From an uncultured Lachnospiraceae bacterium (GTDB lineage: Bacteria; Bacillota; Clostridia; Lachnospirales; Lachnospiraceae): DNA of 55,721 nucleotides. Position 1 is the first letter of the stretch. Each line of letters opens with the position of its first letter. Position numbers and translations under genes: made by a program. Shown piece by piece: positions 15,996 to 24,853 of this stretch. The stretch covers positions 1-55,721 of the forward strand of contig CAJTQI010000015.1 in NCBI GenBank assembly GCA_910578645.1, in the 5' to 3' direction. The notes beneath the pieces are model-generated. The model was not told where the DNA came from. It saw only the letters and a program-made list of their open reading frames with translations, and ran no database searches.

Positions 15996-17138
15996 ATGAT
16001 AAAAAAGACGTATTTTTCCAGGATAGTATGTTTTACTTTGGCCTGTGTGTGTATTTTGGGAGGCTGCTCCGGCAATGGGCGTAAGATACAAGCAGATTCG
16101 GAGAATAGCCAGGGGCAGGCACAGACAGCTATAGAGGACGAAGAGAGTCCGACACAGGCAGTTTTGGGGGACGAAGAGGGGCAGACACAGACAGCTATAG
16201 AAGAGGAAGAGAGCCTGGCACAGGCAGTCTCGGAGGATGGTCAGAGTCAGGAGCAGTCAGACTCAGAGGATGGCCAGGGAGCCTTGGAAGATGGCCATAA
16301 GAAGGAGCAGCCATCTTCGGAAGAAAGCCGGCCGGAGGCACAGGAGATTCTGGAAGAAGACTGGCAGGAATACTTTGAGGGTTTGAATGGTGCGGCAGTG
16401 GTGTATGATGTTTCCGAAATGCGGTATACGGTATTTAACACAGAGCTTGCCCGGACGAGACGCTCGCCCTGCTCTACATTTAAGATTATTTCATCCTTGG
16501 CGGCATTGGAAAGGGGGATTATCGAGCCGGACGACTCTGTCCATACATGGAGCGGGGAAGTGTTCTGGAATGAGGACTGGAACCGTGATATTGGTTTTCA
16601 GGAGGCGTTTAAGACTTCCTGTGTGTGGTATTTCCGAGAAATCATAGATGAAATCGGGCAGGAGGCGATGCAGGAAGAATTAGACAGACTCCAGTATGGC
16701 AACCGTGATATTTCTGACTGGGAAGGAAGACTGAATACAAACAATAACAACCGGGCTTTGACGGGTTTTTGGATAGAATCATCGTTAATGGTTTCTCCAA
16801 AAGAGCAGACAGAGGTGATGGAGCGCATTTTTGGGGAAGATTCGGTTTATTCCGAGAAGACATTGAAGCAATTAAAACAAGTGATGCTAGTGCCGGATTC
16901 GGATTATGATGGGAATACTTCCGATATCTCCATATACGGGAAGACAGGGATGGGGAAAGAGAAGGGAATCGTTGTGGACGCATGGTTTAGTGGATTTGCG
17001 CAACATGGGGATAGAAATATTTATTTCTGCGTCTACCTTGGAAGAACGAATGACAAGAATGTGTCCAGCGCTGTGGCAAAGGATATTGCTATGAGGATTA
17101 TGTCGGATTATTGCAGCCCGGGCGAAGAAACTTTGTAA
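15996..17138 (+). CDS. Class D beta-lactamase lipoprotein
   Basis: A 380-residue secreted lipoprotein. The signal peptide ends in the lipobox LGGC with C24 as the lipidated residue. Residues 30-120 are an acidic Gln/Glu/Ser-rich linker with imperfect repeats (QTAIEDEESPTQAV and relatives). The catalytic domain carries all class D marks: S160-T-F-K163 (nucleophile motif), S208-C-V210, Y234-G-N236, W259-I-E-S-S-L264 and K316-T-G318. It should hydrolyse penicillin-type antibiotics at the outer face of the membrane. Gram-positive class D enzymes are known, for example in Clostridioides and Bacillus. The start at 15996 is the last one before the signal peptide; upstream in-frame starts lie within the NifX-like gene. 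Activity and spectrum cannot be read from sequence. Confidence 0.87.
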   Translation: MIKKTYFSRIVCFTLACVCILGGCSGNGRKIQADSENSQGQAQTAIEDEESPTQAVLGDEEGQTQTAIEEEESLAQAVSEDGQSQEQSDSEDGQGALEDGHKKEQPSSEESRPEAQEILEEDWQEYFEGLNGAAVVYDVSEMRYTVFNTELARTRRSPCSTFKIISSLAALERGIIEPDDSVHTWSGEVFWNEDWNRDIGFQEAFKTSCVWYFREIIDEIGQEAMQEELDRLQYGNRDISDWEGRLNTNNNNRALTGFWIESSLMVSPKEQTEVMERIFGEDSVYSEKTLKQLKQVMLVPDSDYDGNTSDISIYGKTGMGKEKGIVVDAWFSGFAQHGDRNIYFCVYLGRTNDKNVSSAVAKDIAMRIMSDYCSPGEETL

Positions 17139-17159
17139 ACCGGAATCTGTACATATGGG

Positions 17160-17316
17160 TTATTGTATCTTTGTCAATTTTTCGATTGCATCTTCCTTGG
17201 TGGGCACAAAGAAGAAGTCGTTGCCGCTGTCAGACTCGTAGATGAAGTCTTTCAGCGGTTCTGTCGTCTTCTAAATGTTCAATATTCATAAATAAATAAT
17301 AACCTTGCCTTTCCAT
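17160..17316 (-). pseudogene. Frameshifted remnant of a small protein
   Basis: On the minus strand an ATG at 17316 opens MERQGYYLFMNIEHLEDDRT; a one-base shift near 17250 then leads into EPLKDFIYESDSGND and FFFVPTKEDAIEKLTKIQ followed by a stop. The two halves together make one plausible small protein or the C-terminal end of a larger one. Neither frame alone runs through. No family is recognised. It lies between the beta-lactamase gene and the hisS promoter. Confidence 0.45.
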
Positions 17317-17331
17317 AACGTGCGAAAATCC

Positions 17332-17360
17332 TTGAAAATCCCCGTAAAACAGTGTAGAAT
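17332..17360 (+). promoter_or_regulatory. Promoter of hisS-aspS
   Basis: TTGAAA (17332-17337), 17 bp, TAGAAT (17355-17360), 56 bp before the hisS start. No T-box leader (no specifier loop or conserved TGGN T-box sequence) is seen in this short leader. Confidence 0.65.
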
Positions 17361-17415
17361 CGTAGCAGTAAATTATTTCTGCGGGCAACCGCTTTGGCAC
17401 GAAAGGAAAGAGACT

Positions 17416-18678
17416 ATGGCACTCAGTAAGAAACCGGTCACCGGAATGAAAGATATCCTCCCGGAGGAGATGGAAATCCGTGACTATGTGATTGGCATGA
17501 TTAAAGAGACTTATGGCAATTTCGGCTTCACGTCGATTGAGACTCCCTGTGTGGAGAATATCGCGAATTTAAACTGTAAGGCGGGCGGCGAGAACGAGAA
17601 ACTGATTTTTAAAATATTAAAGCGGGGCGAGAAATTACGTCTTGTGGATGCAAAGGGCGAAGAAGATTTGGTGGATGGCGGGCTGCGCTATGACCTGACG
17701 GTTCCACTTGTGAGATATTATTCTAACCACGCGAATGAGCTTACCTCGCCTTTTAAGGCGTTACAGATGGGTAACGTGTGGCGTGCGGACAGACCCCAGA
17801 GAGGACGTTACCGCCAGTTTATGCAGTGCGATATTGATATTTTGGGAGAAGCAACCAATCTGGCTGAGATTGAGTTAATTCTTGCCACTACCACGACTCT
17901 TGGCAGGCTTGGATTCAAGAATTTCAATATACGCATCAATGACCGTCAGATACTTAAGGCGATGGCGGCGTACAGCGGTTTTGCCGAGGAAGATTATGAC
18001 CAGGTTTTTATTATTCTTGACAAGATGGACAAAATTGGCATAGAGGGTGTGGCGGCAGAACTGGCGGAGGCAGGATTTTCCCAGGAAAGCGTGGCGAAAT
18101 ACCTTGATTTGTTTAAAGGAATGGAGACGGCGGAGGATGCCATTGCCTATATAACGCAGAAGCTATCAGGGGTATTGCCTGACGGTGTGAGGGAGAGTTT
18201 CCAGGAGATTATCGACAGCGTGGAGGCCACCAAGGGCGATTTCTTTCATTTGGTGTTTGACCCTACGTTAGTGCGCGGTATGTCTTACTATACGGGCACG
18301 ATTTTCGAGATTGATATGCCTGAGTTTGGCGGAAGCTGTGGAGGCGGCGGAAGATACGATAAGATGGTGGGCAAGTTTACAGGCAACGACGTGCCTGCCT
18401 GCGGTTTCTCCATCGGGTTCGAGCGGATTATACTGCTTCTTTTGGAGAGTGGCTTTAAGGTGCCCAAGGCAGGGAAGCGGATTGCTTATCTGATGGAAAA
18501 GGGGCTTCCTTCCGCGAAGTTGTGCGAGGTGATGGCCCAGGCCCAGGCCCAGCGTGAAAAAGGAAACCAGATTCTTGTGACGCGCATGAATAAGAACAAG
18601 AAATTCCAGAAGGAACAGCTTACCGCCCAGGGATATGAAGAGTTTGTGGAATTTTATAGGGAAGAGCTTAAGAGATAA
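17416..18678 (+). CDS. hisS: Histidyl-tRNA synthetase
   Basis: Charges tRNA-His. The 420-residue length is normal. Class II motifs are present: motif 2 in the VWRADRPQRGRYRQFMQCDID region, the histidine-A motifs LVRGMSYYTG and GGGGRYD, and motif 3 in GFSIGFERI. The C-terminal anticodon-binding domain is present. The start at 17416 follows AAGGAAAG; the frame is open back to 17305 but the family begins at KKPVTGMKDILPEE. It is followed after 24 bases by aspS, an arrangement seen in many Firmicutes. Confidence 0.97.
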   Translation: MALSKKPVTGMKDILPEEMEIRDYVIGMIKETYGNFGFTSIETPCVENIANLNCKAGGENEKLIFKILKRGEKLRLVDAKGEEDLVDGGLRYDLTVPLVRYYSNHANELTSPFKALQMGNVWRADRPQRGRYRQFMQCDIDILGEATNLAEIELILATTTTLGRLGFKNFNIRINDRQILKAMAAYSGFAEEDYDQVFIILDKMDKIGIEGVAAELAEAGFSQESVAKYLDLFKGMETAEDAIAYITQKLSGVLPDGVRESFQEIIDSVEATKGDFFHLVFDPTLVRGMSYYTGTIFEIDMPEFGGSCGGGGRYDKMVGKFTGNDVPACGFSIGFERIILLLLESGFKVPKAGKRIAYLMEKGLPSAKLCEVMAQAQAQREKGNQILVTRMNKNKKFQKEQLTAQGYEEFVEFYREELKR

Positions 18679-18702
18679 AACGCATCGGAATGGAGGATAA
18701 AA

Positions 18703-20523
18703 ATGGCAGAATCGATGAAAGGATGGAAGCGCTCGCACCGTTGTGCGGAGCTTTCCGTACAGAATGTAGGAGAAGAAGTGACCGTCATGGGATGGGTCCA
18801 GAAGCAGAGGAACAAAGGGGGTATCATCTTTGTGGACCTGCGGGACCGTTCCGGTATTTTACAGATTATATTTGAGGAAAACGACTGTGGCACGGAAGCA
18901 TTTGCCAAGGCGGAGAAGATGAGAAGCGAGTTTGTCGTCGCCGTACAAGGAAAAGTGGAGAAACGTTCCGGTGCGGTCAACGAGAATTTGAAAACCGGAG
19001 AAATTGAAGTGCGTGCCGCACAGGTACGTGTCCTGTCTGAATCCGAGACGCCGCCATTCCCGGTGGAGGCGGACTCCAAGACGAAGGAAGAGATTCGTCT
19101 GAAATACCGCTATTTGGATTTGAGAAGACCGGACCTGCAGGATAAGATAATTTTGAGGAGCAAGATTGCTTCCGAGATGCGCGCTTTTATGGCGAAAGAA
19201 GGTTTCCTGGAGATTGAGACACCGATTCTGTGTAAATCTACGCCGGAAGGAGCCAGGGATTATCTGGTGCCAAGCCGTGTGCACCCAGGGAATTTCTATG
19301 CGCTGCCTCAGTCGCCCCAGTTGTACAAGCAGCTTCTTATGTGCTCCGGGTATGACAGGTATTTCCAGATAGCGAAATGTTTCCGCGATGAAGATTTGCG
19401 GGCCGACAGGCAGCCGGAGTTTACACAGGCGGATATGGAGCTGTCTTTTGTGGATGTGGACGACGTTATCGAAGTCAATGAGCGTCTTATCCGGCATGTG
19501 TGTAAGGAGGCAATCGGGCTTGATGTCAAGATTCCACTGCCCCGGATGACATGGCAGGAGGCGATGGAGCGTTATGGCTCCGATAAGCCGGATACCCGTT
19601 TCGGGATGGAGCTTACGGATGTGTCTAAGGTGGTTTCCGGGTGTGGCTTTGGCGTGTTTACTTCCGCGCTGGAAAGCGGCGGTTCTGTCCGTGGACTGAA
19701 CGTGAAGGGACAGGCGGCTATGCCCCGCAAGAAGATTGACGCCTTGGTGGATTTCGCCAAAGGATACGGAGCGAAGGGCCTGGCATATTTGAGCGTACAG
19801 GAAGACGGCTCCTACAAATCTTCTTTTGCTAAATTTATGACAGAGGAAGAACTGGACAGGTTAGTACAGACGATGCAGGGAGAAAAGGGCGACTTGCTTC
19901 TCTTTGCCGCAGATAAGAAGAATATTGTCTACAGTGTGCTTGGCGCGTTGCGTGTGGAATTAGGAAAACAGCTTGGACTGATTGACGAGTCTAAGTTTAA
20001 CTTCCTCTGGGTTGTGGAATTTCCGTTACTTGAGTGGAGCGAGGAGGAGAATCGCTTTATGGCGATGCATCATCCTTTCACCATGCCGATGGAGGAAGAC
20101 TGGCAGTATATTGACGCAGACCCGGGACGCGTCCGTGCCAAGGCATATGATATCGTATTAAACGGCGTGGAGCTTGGCGGCGGCTCCGTCAGAATCCACC
20201 AGGATGACATACAGGAGAAGATGTTTGAGGTGCTTGGCTTTACCAAAGAGCAGGCATGGGAACAGTTTGGTTTCCTGCTCAGCGCTTTTAAGTATGGCGT
20301 GCCGCCCCATGCAGGTTTGGCCTATGGCCTTGACCGTTTTGTCATGCTTCTTGTGGGCGCCGACAATATCCGTGAGGTGATTGCTTTCCCGAAGATTAAG
20401 GATGCCTCCTGCCTGATGACAGAGGCTCCCGGCATGGTGGACGAAAAACAGCTTGAAGAGTTGCAGATTGCGGTGATGGCCGGAAACATGCATGATGAAG
20501 AAGCGGGGAGCGCGGATGAGTAA
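18703..20523 (+). CDS. aspS: Aspartyl-tRNA synthetase
   Basis: A 606-residue bacterial-type AspRS. The N-terminal OB-fold anticodon domain contains VTVMGWVQKQRNKGGIIF. Class II motif 1 and motif 2 (YFQIAKCFRDEDLRADRQPE) follow. The bacterial GAD insertion domain lies at about 300-420, and motif 3 (GLAYGLDRFVMLL) is near the C-terminus. GGAGG stands 8 bases before the start. The bacterial length with the GAD domain fits the group that may be discriminating or not; the sequence alone does not settle that. Confidence 0.97.
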   Translation: MAESMKGWKRSHRCAELSVQNVGEEVTVMGWVQKQRNKGGIIFVDLRDRSGILQIIFEENDCGTEAFAKAEKMRSEFVVAVQGKVEKRSGAVNENLKTGEIEVRAAQVRVLSESETPPFPVEADSKTKEEIRLKYRYLDLRRPDLQDKIILRSKIASEMRAFMAKEGFLEIETPILCKSTPEGARDYLVPSRVHPGNFYALPQSPQLYKQLLMCSGYDRYFQIAKCFRDEDLRADRQPEFTQADMELSFVDVDDVIEVNERLIRHVCKEAIGLDVKIPLPRMTWQEAMERYGSDKPDTRFGMELTDVSKVVSGCGFGVFTSALESGGSVRGLNVKGQAAMPRKKIDALVDFAKGYGAKGLAYLSVQEDGSYKSSFAKFMTEEELDRLVQTMQGEKGDLLLFAADKKNIVYSVLGALRVELGKQLGLIDESKFNFLWVVEFPLLEWSEEENRFMAMHHPFTMPMEEDWQYIDADPGRVRAKAYDIVLNGVELGGGSVRIHQDDIQEKMFEVLGFTKEQAWEQFGFLLSAFKYGVPPHAGLAYGLDRFVMLLVGADNIREVIAFPKIKDASCLMTEAPGMVDEKQLEELQIAVMAGNMHDEEAGSADE

Positions 20524-20559
20524 TTTTTGCGCATAGTATACACATGGAGGGTGTCATTT

Positions 20560-20802
20560 ATGAATATACAGAATCCGGCGGCAATTTTCCAGATGATGAA
20601 TCTTTGGAGCAGGTTTCAAAAGAATCATCCCAAATTCCCTAAATTTTTGTCCGCTGTGGTGAAAAACGGCATCAAGGAAGGCAGTATCATTGAAATCAGG
20701 GTGACTACCGCAGAGGGTGAGAGTTATGACTCTAACCTGAAAGTCAATGCGGAAGACATGGAGATAATCGGCCAGATTAGAGATATGTCTTTTGGAAAAT
20801 AA
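20560..20802 (+). CDS. Conserved hypothetical protein
   Basis: An 80-residue acidic/basic mixed protein with a short helix-rich start (NPAAIFQMMNLWSRFQKNHP) and a beta-like second half (SIIEIRVTTAEGESYDSNLKV). No known domain is recognised. GGAGG lies in front of the start at 20560; the in-frame ATG at 20527 has no site. It follows aspS by 36 bases and is followed by the hairpin at 20821, so it is probably the last gene of the hisS-aspS transcript. Confidence 0.7.
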   Translation: MNIQNPAAIFQMMNLWSRFQKNHPKFPKFLSAVVKNGIKEGSIIEIRVTTAEGESYDSNLKVNAEDMEIIGQIRDMSFGK

Positions 20803-20808
20803 AAGTGA

Positions 20809-20874
20809 TATAATATAAGAGTTACTTTCCGGAAGTTGGAATTTCTTCTAAGAAGGCCGGAAAGTAACTTTTTT
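20809..20874 (+). terminator. Hairpin with T-tract directly after an extended -10 box
   Basis: GTTACTTTCCGG (20821-20832) pairs exactly with CCGGAAAGTAAC (20857-20868), followed by six T. It ends the transcript from aspS. A TGATATAAT sequence (TATAAT at 20809-20814) stands 6 bases before the stem, so a promoter may fire into this same hairpin and the following transporter gene could be controlled by readthrough. Confidence 0.8.
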
Positions 20875-20890
20875 GAGGAAACGGAAAATT

Positions 20891-21850
20891 ATGGATAAAT
20901 TTATTTTAAGGCAGTCGTTACTGTTGTTTCTGACGGCAGTGATTTGGGGTGTGGCGTTCGTAGCACAGAGCGCGGGGATGGATTATGTGGGCCCCTTTAC
21001 CTACAACGGGGTAAGATGTATTCTTGGCGGGCTTGTGCTGATGCCCTGCATTATGTTGCTTGACAGGATACAGGGCAGTAGGAGCAATAGGGCAAGAGAG
21101 CAGGCGGCAGGGGGAGACAGTCTCGTTGTGTGCAGTGCACAAGAGGATAAGAAAGAGCGCAATACACTGCTTGTGGGCGGTATGTGCTGCGGGCTTCTTC
21201 TTTTTACGGCGAGCAGTTTCCAACAGTTCGGTATCCAGTACACAACAGTGGGGAAGGCAGGATTTATCACGGCGATGTATATTCTTCTCGTGCCGCTGTT
21301 AGGGCTTTTCGTGCATAAAAAAGTCGGGATGAAGGTGTGGATTGGCGTGGCCTTTGCGGTCTGTGGCCTTTATCTTTTGTGTATGGGAAATGGATTCAGC
21401 CTGAAAATGGGTGATGCTCTTGTGATGGTCTGTGCGGTGCTTTTTTCCCTGCACATACTGGTGATTGACTATTTTTCACCGAAGGTGGACTGTGTACGGA
21501 TGTCCTGCATCCAGTTCTGGGTCTGCGGTATATTGTCACTTCTGTGCAGTTTCTTGTTGGAGTCGCCTGACCTGGGCAGTATCCTGGCCGCGTGGAAGCC
21601 GGTATGTTATGGGGGAATTATGTCCTGCGGGGTTGCATACACTTTGCAGATTGTAGGACAAAAGGGAATGAATCCCACGGTGGCTTCCCTTATTCTTAGC
21701 CTGGAGTCTGTGGTATCCGTGGTGGCGGGATTTTTGATTCTCCACCAGACGATGAGCGGCAGGGAACTTCTAGGATGTCTCTCCATGGTAATTGCGATGG
21801 TGCTTGCACAGCTTCCCCAACGTGACAGGGAATGTGTAACTGATGTATGA
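20891..21850 (+). CDS. EamA/DMT-family transporter
   Basis: A 319-residue membrane protein with about ten predicted helices in two EamA repeats. The first helix carries AVIWGVAFVAQSAG and FTYNGVRCILGG, and the second repeat ends with NPTVASLILSLESVVSVVAG. This is the drug/metabolite exporter superfamily. The loop at about 60-90 (RIQGSRSNRAREQAAGGD) is longer and more charged than usual. The start at 20891 follows GAGGAAA. It lies right behind a terminator-like hairpin. Substrate unknown. Confidence 0.9.
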   Translation: MDKFILRQSLLLFLTAVIWGVAFVAQSAGMDYVGPFTYNGVRCILGGLVLMPCIMLLDRIQGSRSNRAREQAAGGDSLVVCSAQEDKKERNTLLVGGMCCGLLLFTASSFQQFGIQYTTVGKAGFITAMYILLVPLLGLFVHKKVGMKVWIGVAFAVCGLYLLCMGNGFSLKMGDALVMVCAVLFSLHILVIDYFSPKVDCVRMSCIQFWVCGILSLLCSFLLESPDLGSILAAWKPVCYGGIMSCGVAYTLQIVGQKGMNPTVASLILSLESVVSVVAGFLILHQTMSGRELLGCLSMVIAMVLAQLPQRDRECVTDV

Positions 21851-21888
21851 ATATAGATTGAAAGAGGAAAAAGAAATGGAGGGTTCAT

Positions 21889-22824
21889 ATGGCAGCTCAG
21901 AAGGTAGATAATACGCAGTTAGAGTCGCTTGTGGCGGCGTTTGCGCAGGACAGGAAACAGGAAAATTATGCGAAGGTCATGGATGTATTGGAGAAATCGG
22001 TGGTGCTTGTGCCGGCCATGCAGCCCCAGGGGCTTGATGATGAAATACAGAAGTTAGTGAAAGACGGCAAACCCGTGCAGCTTCCTAAGGATGCCAAGGT
22101 GCTTCCGTGTCTTTTGCGCAGGGAGAGTGGCGAGCAGGTGCTTCCGATTTTCACATCCGCCGCACAGATTCCTCAGGATAAAAAAAGCCCGGCGCTGCTT
22201 GCGATGCCTTTCTTCGCATGTCTGTCGATGGTTCTGTCGAGCAACGGACAAGTGGAGTCGATGGTACTGAATCCTTTTACCCACAATATGGCTTTGCCGA
22301 AAGGGATTCTGGAAGTGGCCGCAAAGCGTATGGATGCGATGCGTCAGCAGAAGACGGTGAAGGTGACGGAGAAGCAGTTTGGTGAATTGGTTCACAACCG
22401 GGTCGTCCTTTATCTTTTGCCCAAATATCTGTTTGAACATAAGGAGGAAGGGCTTAAGCAGTTGCAGCATGAGGAAGGGGATTTCATGATGCAGTTCTAT
22501 AGAGAGTCCTACCCGGAAGGTATGAAAGCGGCGCCTACAGTTTCGCCGGACGAGTTTTCCGTGATGACGTTAAATATTACGGAGGATATGCAGCTTACCA
22601 GGGTGGATATGCCGGATTCGACGATGAAAAAAGGAATGTGCTACAGAGCCTATGCGGTGCGCATGAATACGAGCCAGGAGATTCTTTACTATACACTGGA
22701 GAAGACAGAGCAGGGAAATTATTTTGGACGCGTCACCCCGGACGGCAAACATGCGTTAGTCGAACCGATACCGGATAACGGGGCCGAGATTGAGGCGGTT
22801 ATTGGGCTTGTAAACCGCATGTAG
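21889..22824 (+). CDS. SseB-domain protein
   Basis: A 311-residue cytoplasmic protein. The N-terminal half has the SseB-type arrangement: a helix (LESLVAAFAQDRKQENYAKV), then a strand block (LVPAMQPQG, VLPCLLRRESGEQVLPIFTS) and LVLNPFTHNMALPKG. The C-terminal half (about 190-311) is a second alpha/beta domain. The family is widespread in Firmicutes and Actinobacteria and has no settled function. It starts 38 bases after the EamA gene behind GGAGGG. Confidence 0.75.
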   Translation: MAAQKVDNTQLESLVAAFAQDRKQENYAKVMDVLEKSVVLVPAMQPQGLDDEIQKLVKDGKPVQLPKDAKVLPCLLRRESGEQVLPIFTSAAQIPQDKKSPALLAMPFFACLSMVLSSNGQVESMVLNPFTHNMALPKGILEVAAKRMDAMRQQKTVKVTEKQFGELVHNRVVLYLLPKYLFEHKEEGLKQLQHEEGDFMMQFYRESYPEGMKAAPTVSPDEFSVMTLNITEDMQLTRVDMPDSTMKKGMCYRAYAVRMNTSQEILYYTLEKTEQGNYFGRVTPDGKHALVEPIPDNGAEIEAVIGLVNRM

Positions 22825-22830
22825 AGATGA

Positions 22831-22885
22831 CACAGGCAGCCGATATAACGTATCGGTATCGGACAAGTTTAATCTGTTGCCTGTG
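22831..22885. repeat. Nested inverted repeats
   Basis: CACAGGCA (22831-22838) and TGCCTGTG (22878-22885) enclose a small hairpin CCGATA-TAACG-TATCGG (22840-22856... inner arms at 22840-22845 and 22851-22856). There is no T-tract. It may slow or process the transcript between the SseB gene and the HAD gene. Confidence 0.45.
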
Positions 22886-22947
22886 AAAATTGCTACAGTG
22901 GGTTTTACCGGTAGATGCATTTATATTACAAATTGGAGATAGAGGAT

Positions 22948-23616
22948 ATGATAGATACAGTGATTTTTGACCTGGACGGGACGCTTTTAAATACATTGGA
23001 GGACCTGACAGACAGCGTAAATTATGTGATGGCACAGTATGGGCTGTCTGCCCATACCATCGAAGAGATAAGAAGCTTTGTGGGCAACGGCGCGGCGAAG
23101 CTGATAGAGCGTTCGGTACCTCAAGGGAGGCAGAATCCTCTGTATGAAGAGATGCTTGAGACTTTCCGCGGACATTATGCGGCCCATTGTGAAGATAAGG
23201 TGGCTCCCTATGAGGGAGTTATGGAATTACTGGCGTCTTTACAAAAGGAAGGATACCGTATGGCCATTGTGTCCAATAAGCCTGATAAGGCGGTGAAACT
23301 TCTTAAAGACAAATTCTTCCAGGGGTATGTGGAGGAAGCAATCGGTGAGAATGCACAGATTCAAAGAAAACCAGCGCCCGATATGGTGTACCGGGCGTTG
23401 GAGGAATTGTCTTCGGATGCCTCCCACGCAGTCTATGTGGGAGATTCGGAGGTGGATTTACAGACTGCAGGAAATGTGCCCATGAAATGTATCAGTGTGA
23501 CATGGGGATTTCGCACGGTGGAACAGCTTACCGCTGCGGGCGCCGCACAAGAACATATGGTTAAGTCTCCTCAGGAACTGATTTCGTATCTTGTGCGTCT
23601 GCGTCAGGAAGGGTAA
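22948..23616 (+). CDS. HAD-family phosphatase (phosphoglycolate-phosphatase-like)
   Basis: A 222-residue hydrolase. Motif I is FDLDGTLLNT with the two catalytic Asp, motif II is AIVSNKPDK, the Lys of motif III lies in QRKPAPDM, and motif IV is YVGDSEVDLQTA. The alpha-helical cap between motifs I and II (about 18-85) is the C1 type of Gph/PGMB enzymes. Substrate could be phosphoglycolate or another small phosphate ester. The start at 22948 follows GAGGAT. The last 56 bp overlap the convergent CNNM/CBS gene. Confidence 0.88.
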   Translation: MIDTVIFDLDGTLLNTLEDLTDSVNYVMAQYGLSAHTIEEIRSFVGNGAAKLIERSVPQGRQNPLYEEMLETFRGHYAAHCEDKVAPYEGVMELLASLQKEGYRMAIVSNKPDKAVKLLKDKFFQGYVEEAIGENAQIQRKPAPDMVYRALEELSSDASHAVYVGDSEVDLQTAGNVPMKCISVTWGFRTVEQLTAAGAAQEHMVKSPQELISYLVRLRQEG

Positions 23617-24853
23617 TCCGCACTTTGATGATACGGTTATCCTGCACGCCCTCCGCTTGCAAGGATATGCCGTTGTCTAAAAGGATGGTTTCCTTGTCTT
23701 GGGGCAGGCGTTCAAGCTTCTCGATAATCAGCCCGCCGATGGAATCATAGTCCTCGGAATCCAGTTCGATGTCCAACGCATCGTTGATGTCGTTCAGTTT
23801 CATACTGCCTTCCACCAGATACAGGCCGTCTTCCAACTGTTGGATTAACTCTTCTTCGTCGGCGTCGTACTCGTCACGGATTTCGCCGACCAGTTCTTCA
23901 ATCATATCTTCAAGCGTTATCATGCCGACTGTGACACCGTACTCGCTTAGAACGAAAGCGATGCTGAGCGATTTTTCACGTATTTCCATTAACAGGTCGG
24001 ACACCCGCTTGTACTCATAAGTGTAGTAGGCTTCACGCAGTATCTTCTTTAAATGGAATTTTTCTTTATCTTTTACCAGAATAAAATCCTTAATGTTGAC
24101 AACGCCGATGATATGGTCGGGGTCGCCCTCGTAGACGGGGATTCTGGTGAACATCGAAGCCTGGAAGGTGGAAAGCAGTTCCTGGTAGGATGCGTCTATG
24201 GGCACCGTAGTCATCTGGATACGAGGAATCATGATGTCCTTGGCGACCATGTCACCGAAGTCAAATACATTGTAGATAAGTTCCCGTTCTTCCGATTCGA
24301 TGACGCCGCCTTCGTGGCTGACGTCCACATAGGTTTTCAGTTCTTTCTCGGTGATGCTGAAATTGTTGCCGTCGGAGCTGATATGTAGGAAGCGCAGTAT
24401 CCAGTTGGAAAGGTTATCGATGACCAAAATCACGGGGGTTAAGAGCGTCATCAACATACGGATGATGCCGCTGTACATAAGGGTGATGGATTCTGCCCTC
24501 TGCATAGCCCATGTCTTAGGTATGATTTCACCGCAGATAAGTATTACGAAGGTTAAAATGCCGGTCATAATGCCGACGGCGCGGTTTCCCCATGTCCTGA
24601 TGGCAAAAGTGGTGGCGACGGAAGAAGCAGAAAGGTTTACGATGTTATTGCCGATTAGGACTGCGCTTAACATTTTGCCGTACTGGTCAAGAATGCCAAG
24701 TACCCTGGCGGCCCCCTTGTGCCCTTCTTCGGAAAGTGTACGCAGGCGTACACGGTTGACTGTCGAGAACGCCGTCTCGGCAGAAGAGAAAAAAGCCGAT
24801 AAAATAACGAGAATCAGTAACGCTGTAATTTGTATGACACCTGTGGTATCCAA
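23561..24853 (-). CDS. CNNM/CBS-domain membrane protein (HlyC/CorC family)
   Basis: A 430-residue membrane protein. The N-terminal CNNM domain (about 1-180) has four hydrophobic segments with ILSAFFSSAETAFSTVN and GNNIVNL; two CBS domains (about 205-325, including DIMIPRIQMTTVPID and SEYGVTVGMITLEDMIEELV) follow, and then the CorC_HlyC C-terminal domain. Members are implicated in magnesium/cobalt efflux. An upstream in-frame GTG (24865) overlaps the AAGGAG site itself, so the TTG at 24853, 11 bases after that site, is the likelier start. It overlaps the HAD gene tail to tail by 56 bp. Confidence 0.88.
   Translation of the reverse strand: MDTTGVIQITALLILVILSAFFSSAETAFSTVNRVRLRTLSEEGHKGAARVLGILDQYGKMLSAVLIGNNIVNLSASSVATTFAIRTWGNRAVGIMTGILTFVILICGEIIPKTWAMQRAESITLMYSGIIRMLMTLLTPVILVIDNLSNWILRFLHISSDGNNFSITEKELKTYVDVSHEGGVIESEERELIYNVFDFGDMVAKDIMIPRIQMTTVPIDASYQELLSTFQASMFTRIPVYEGDPDHIIGVVNIKDFILVKDKEKFHLKKILREAYYTYEYKRVSDLLMEIREKSLSIAFVLSEYGVTVGMITLEDMIEELVGEIRDEYDADEEELIQQLEDGLYLVEGSMKLNDINDALDIELDSEDYDSIGGLIIEKLERLPQDKETILLDNGISLQAEGVQDNRIIKVRITLPDADAQDTKSVPEET

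Noticed and set aside
17361..17415. T-box leader before hisS
   Set aside because: The leader is only about 50 bases and lacks the T-box sequence and a terminator.
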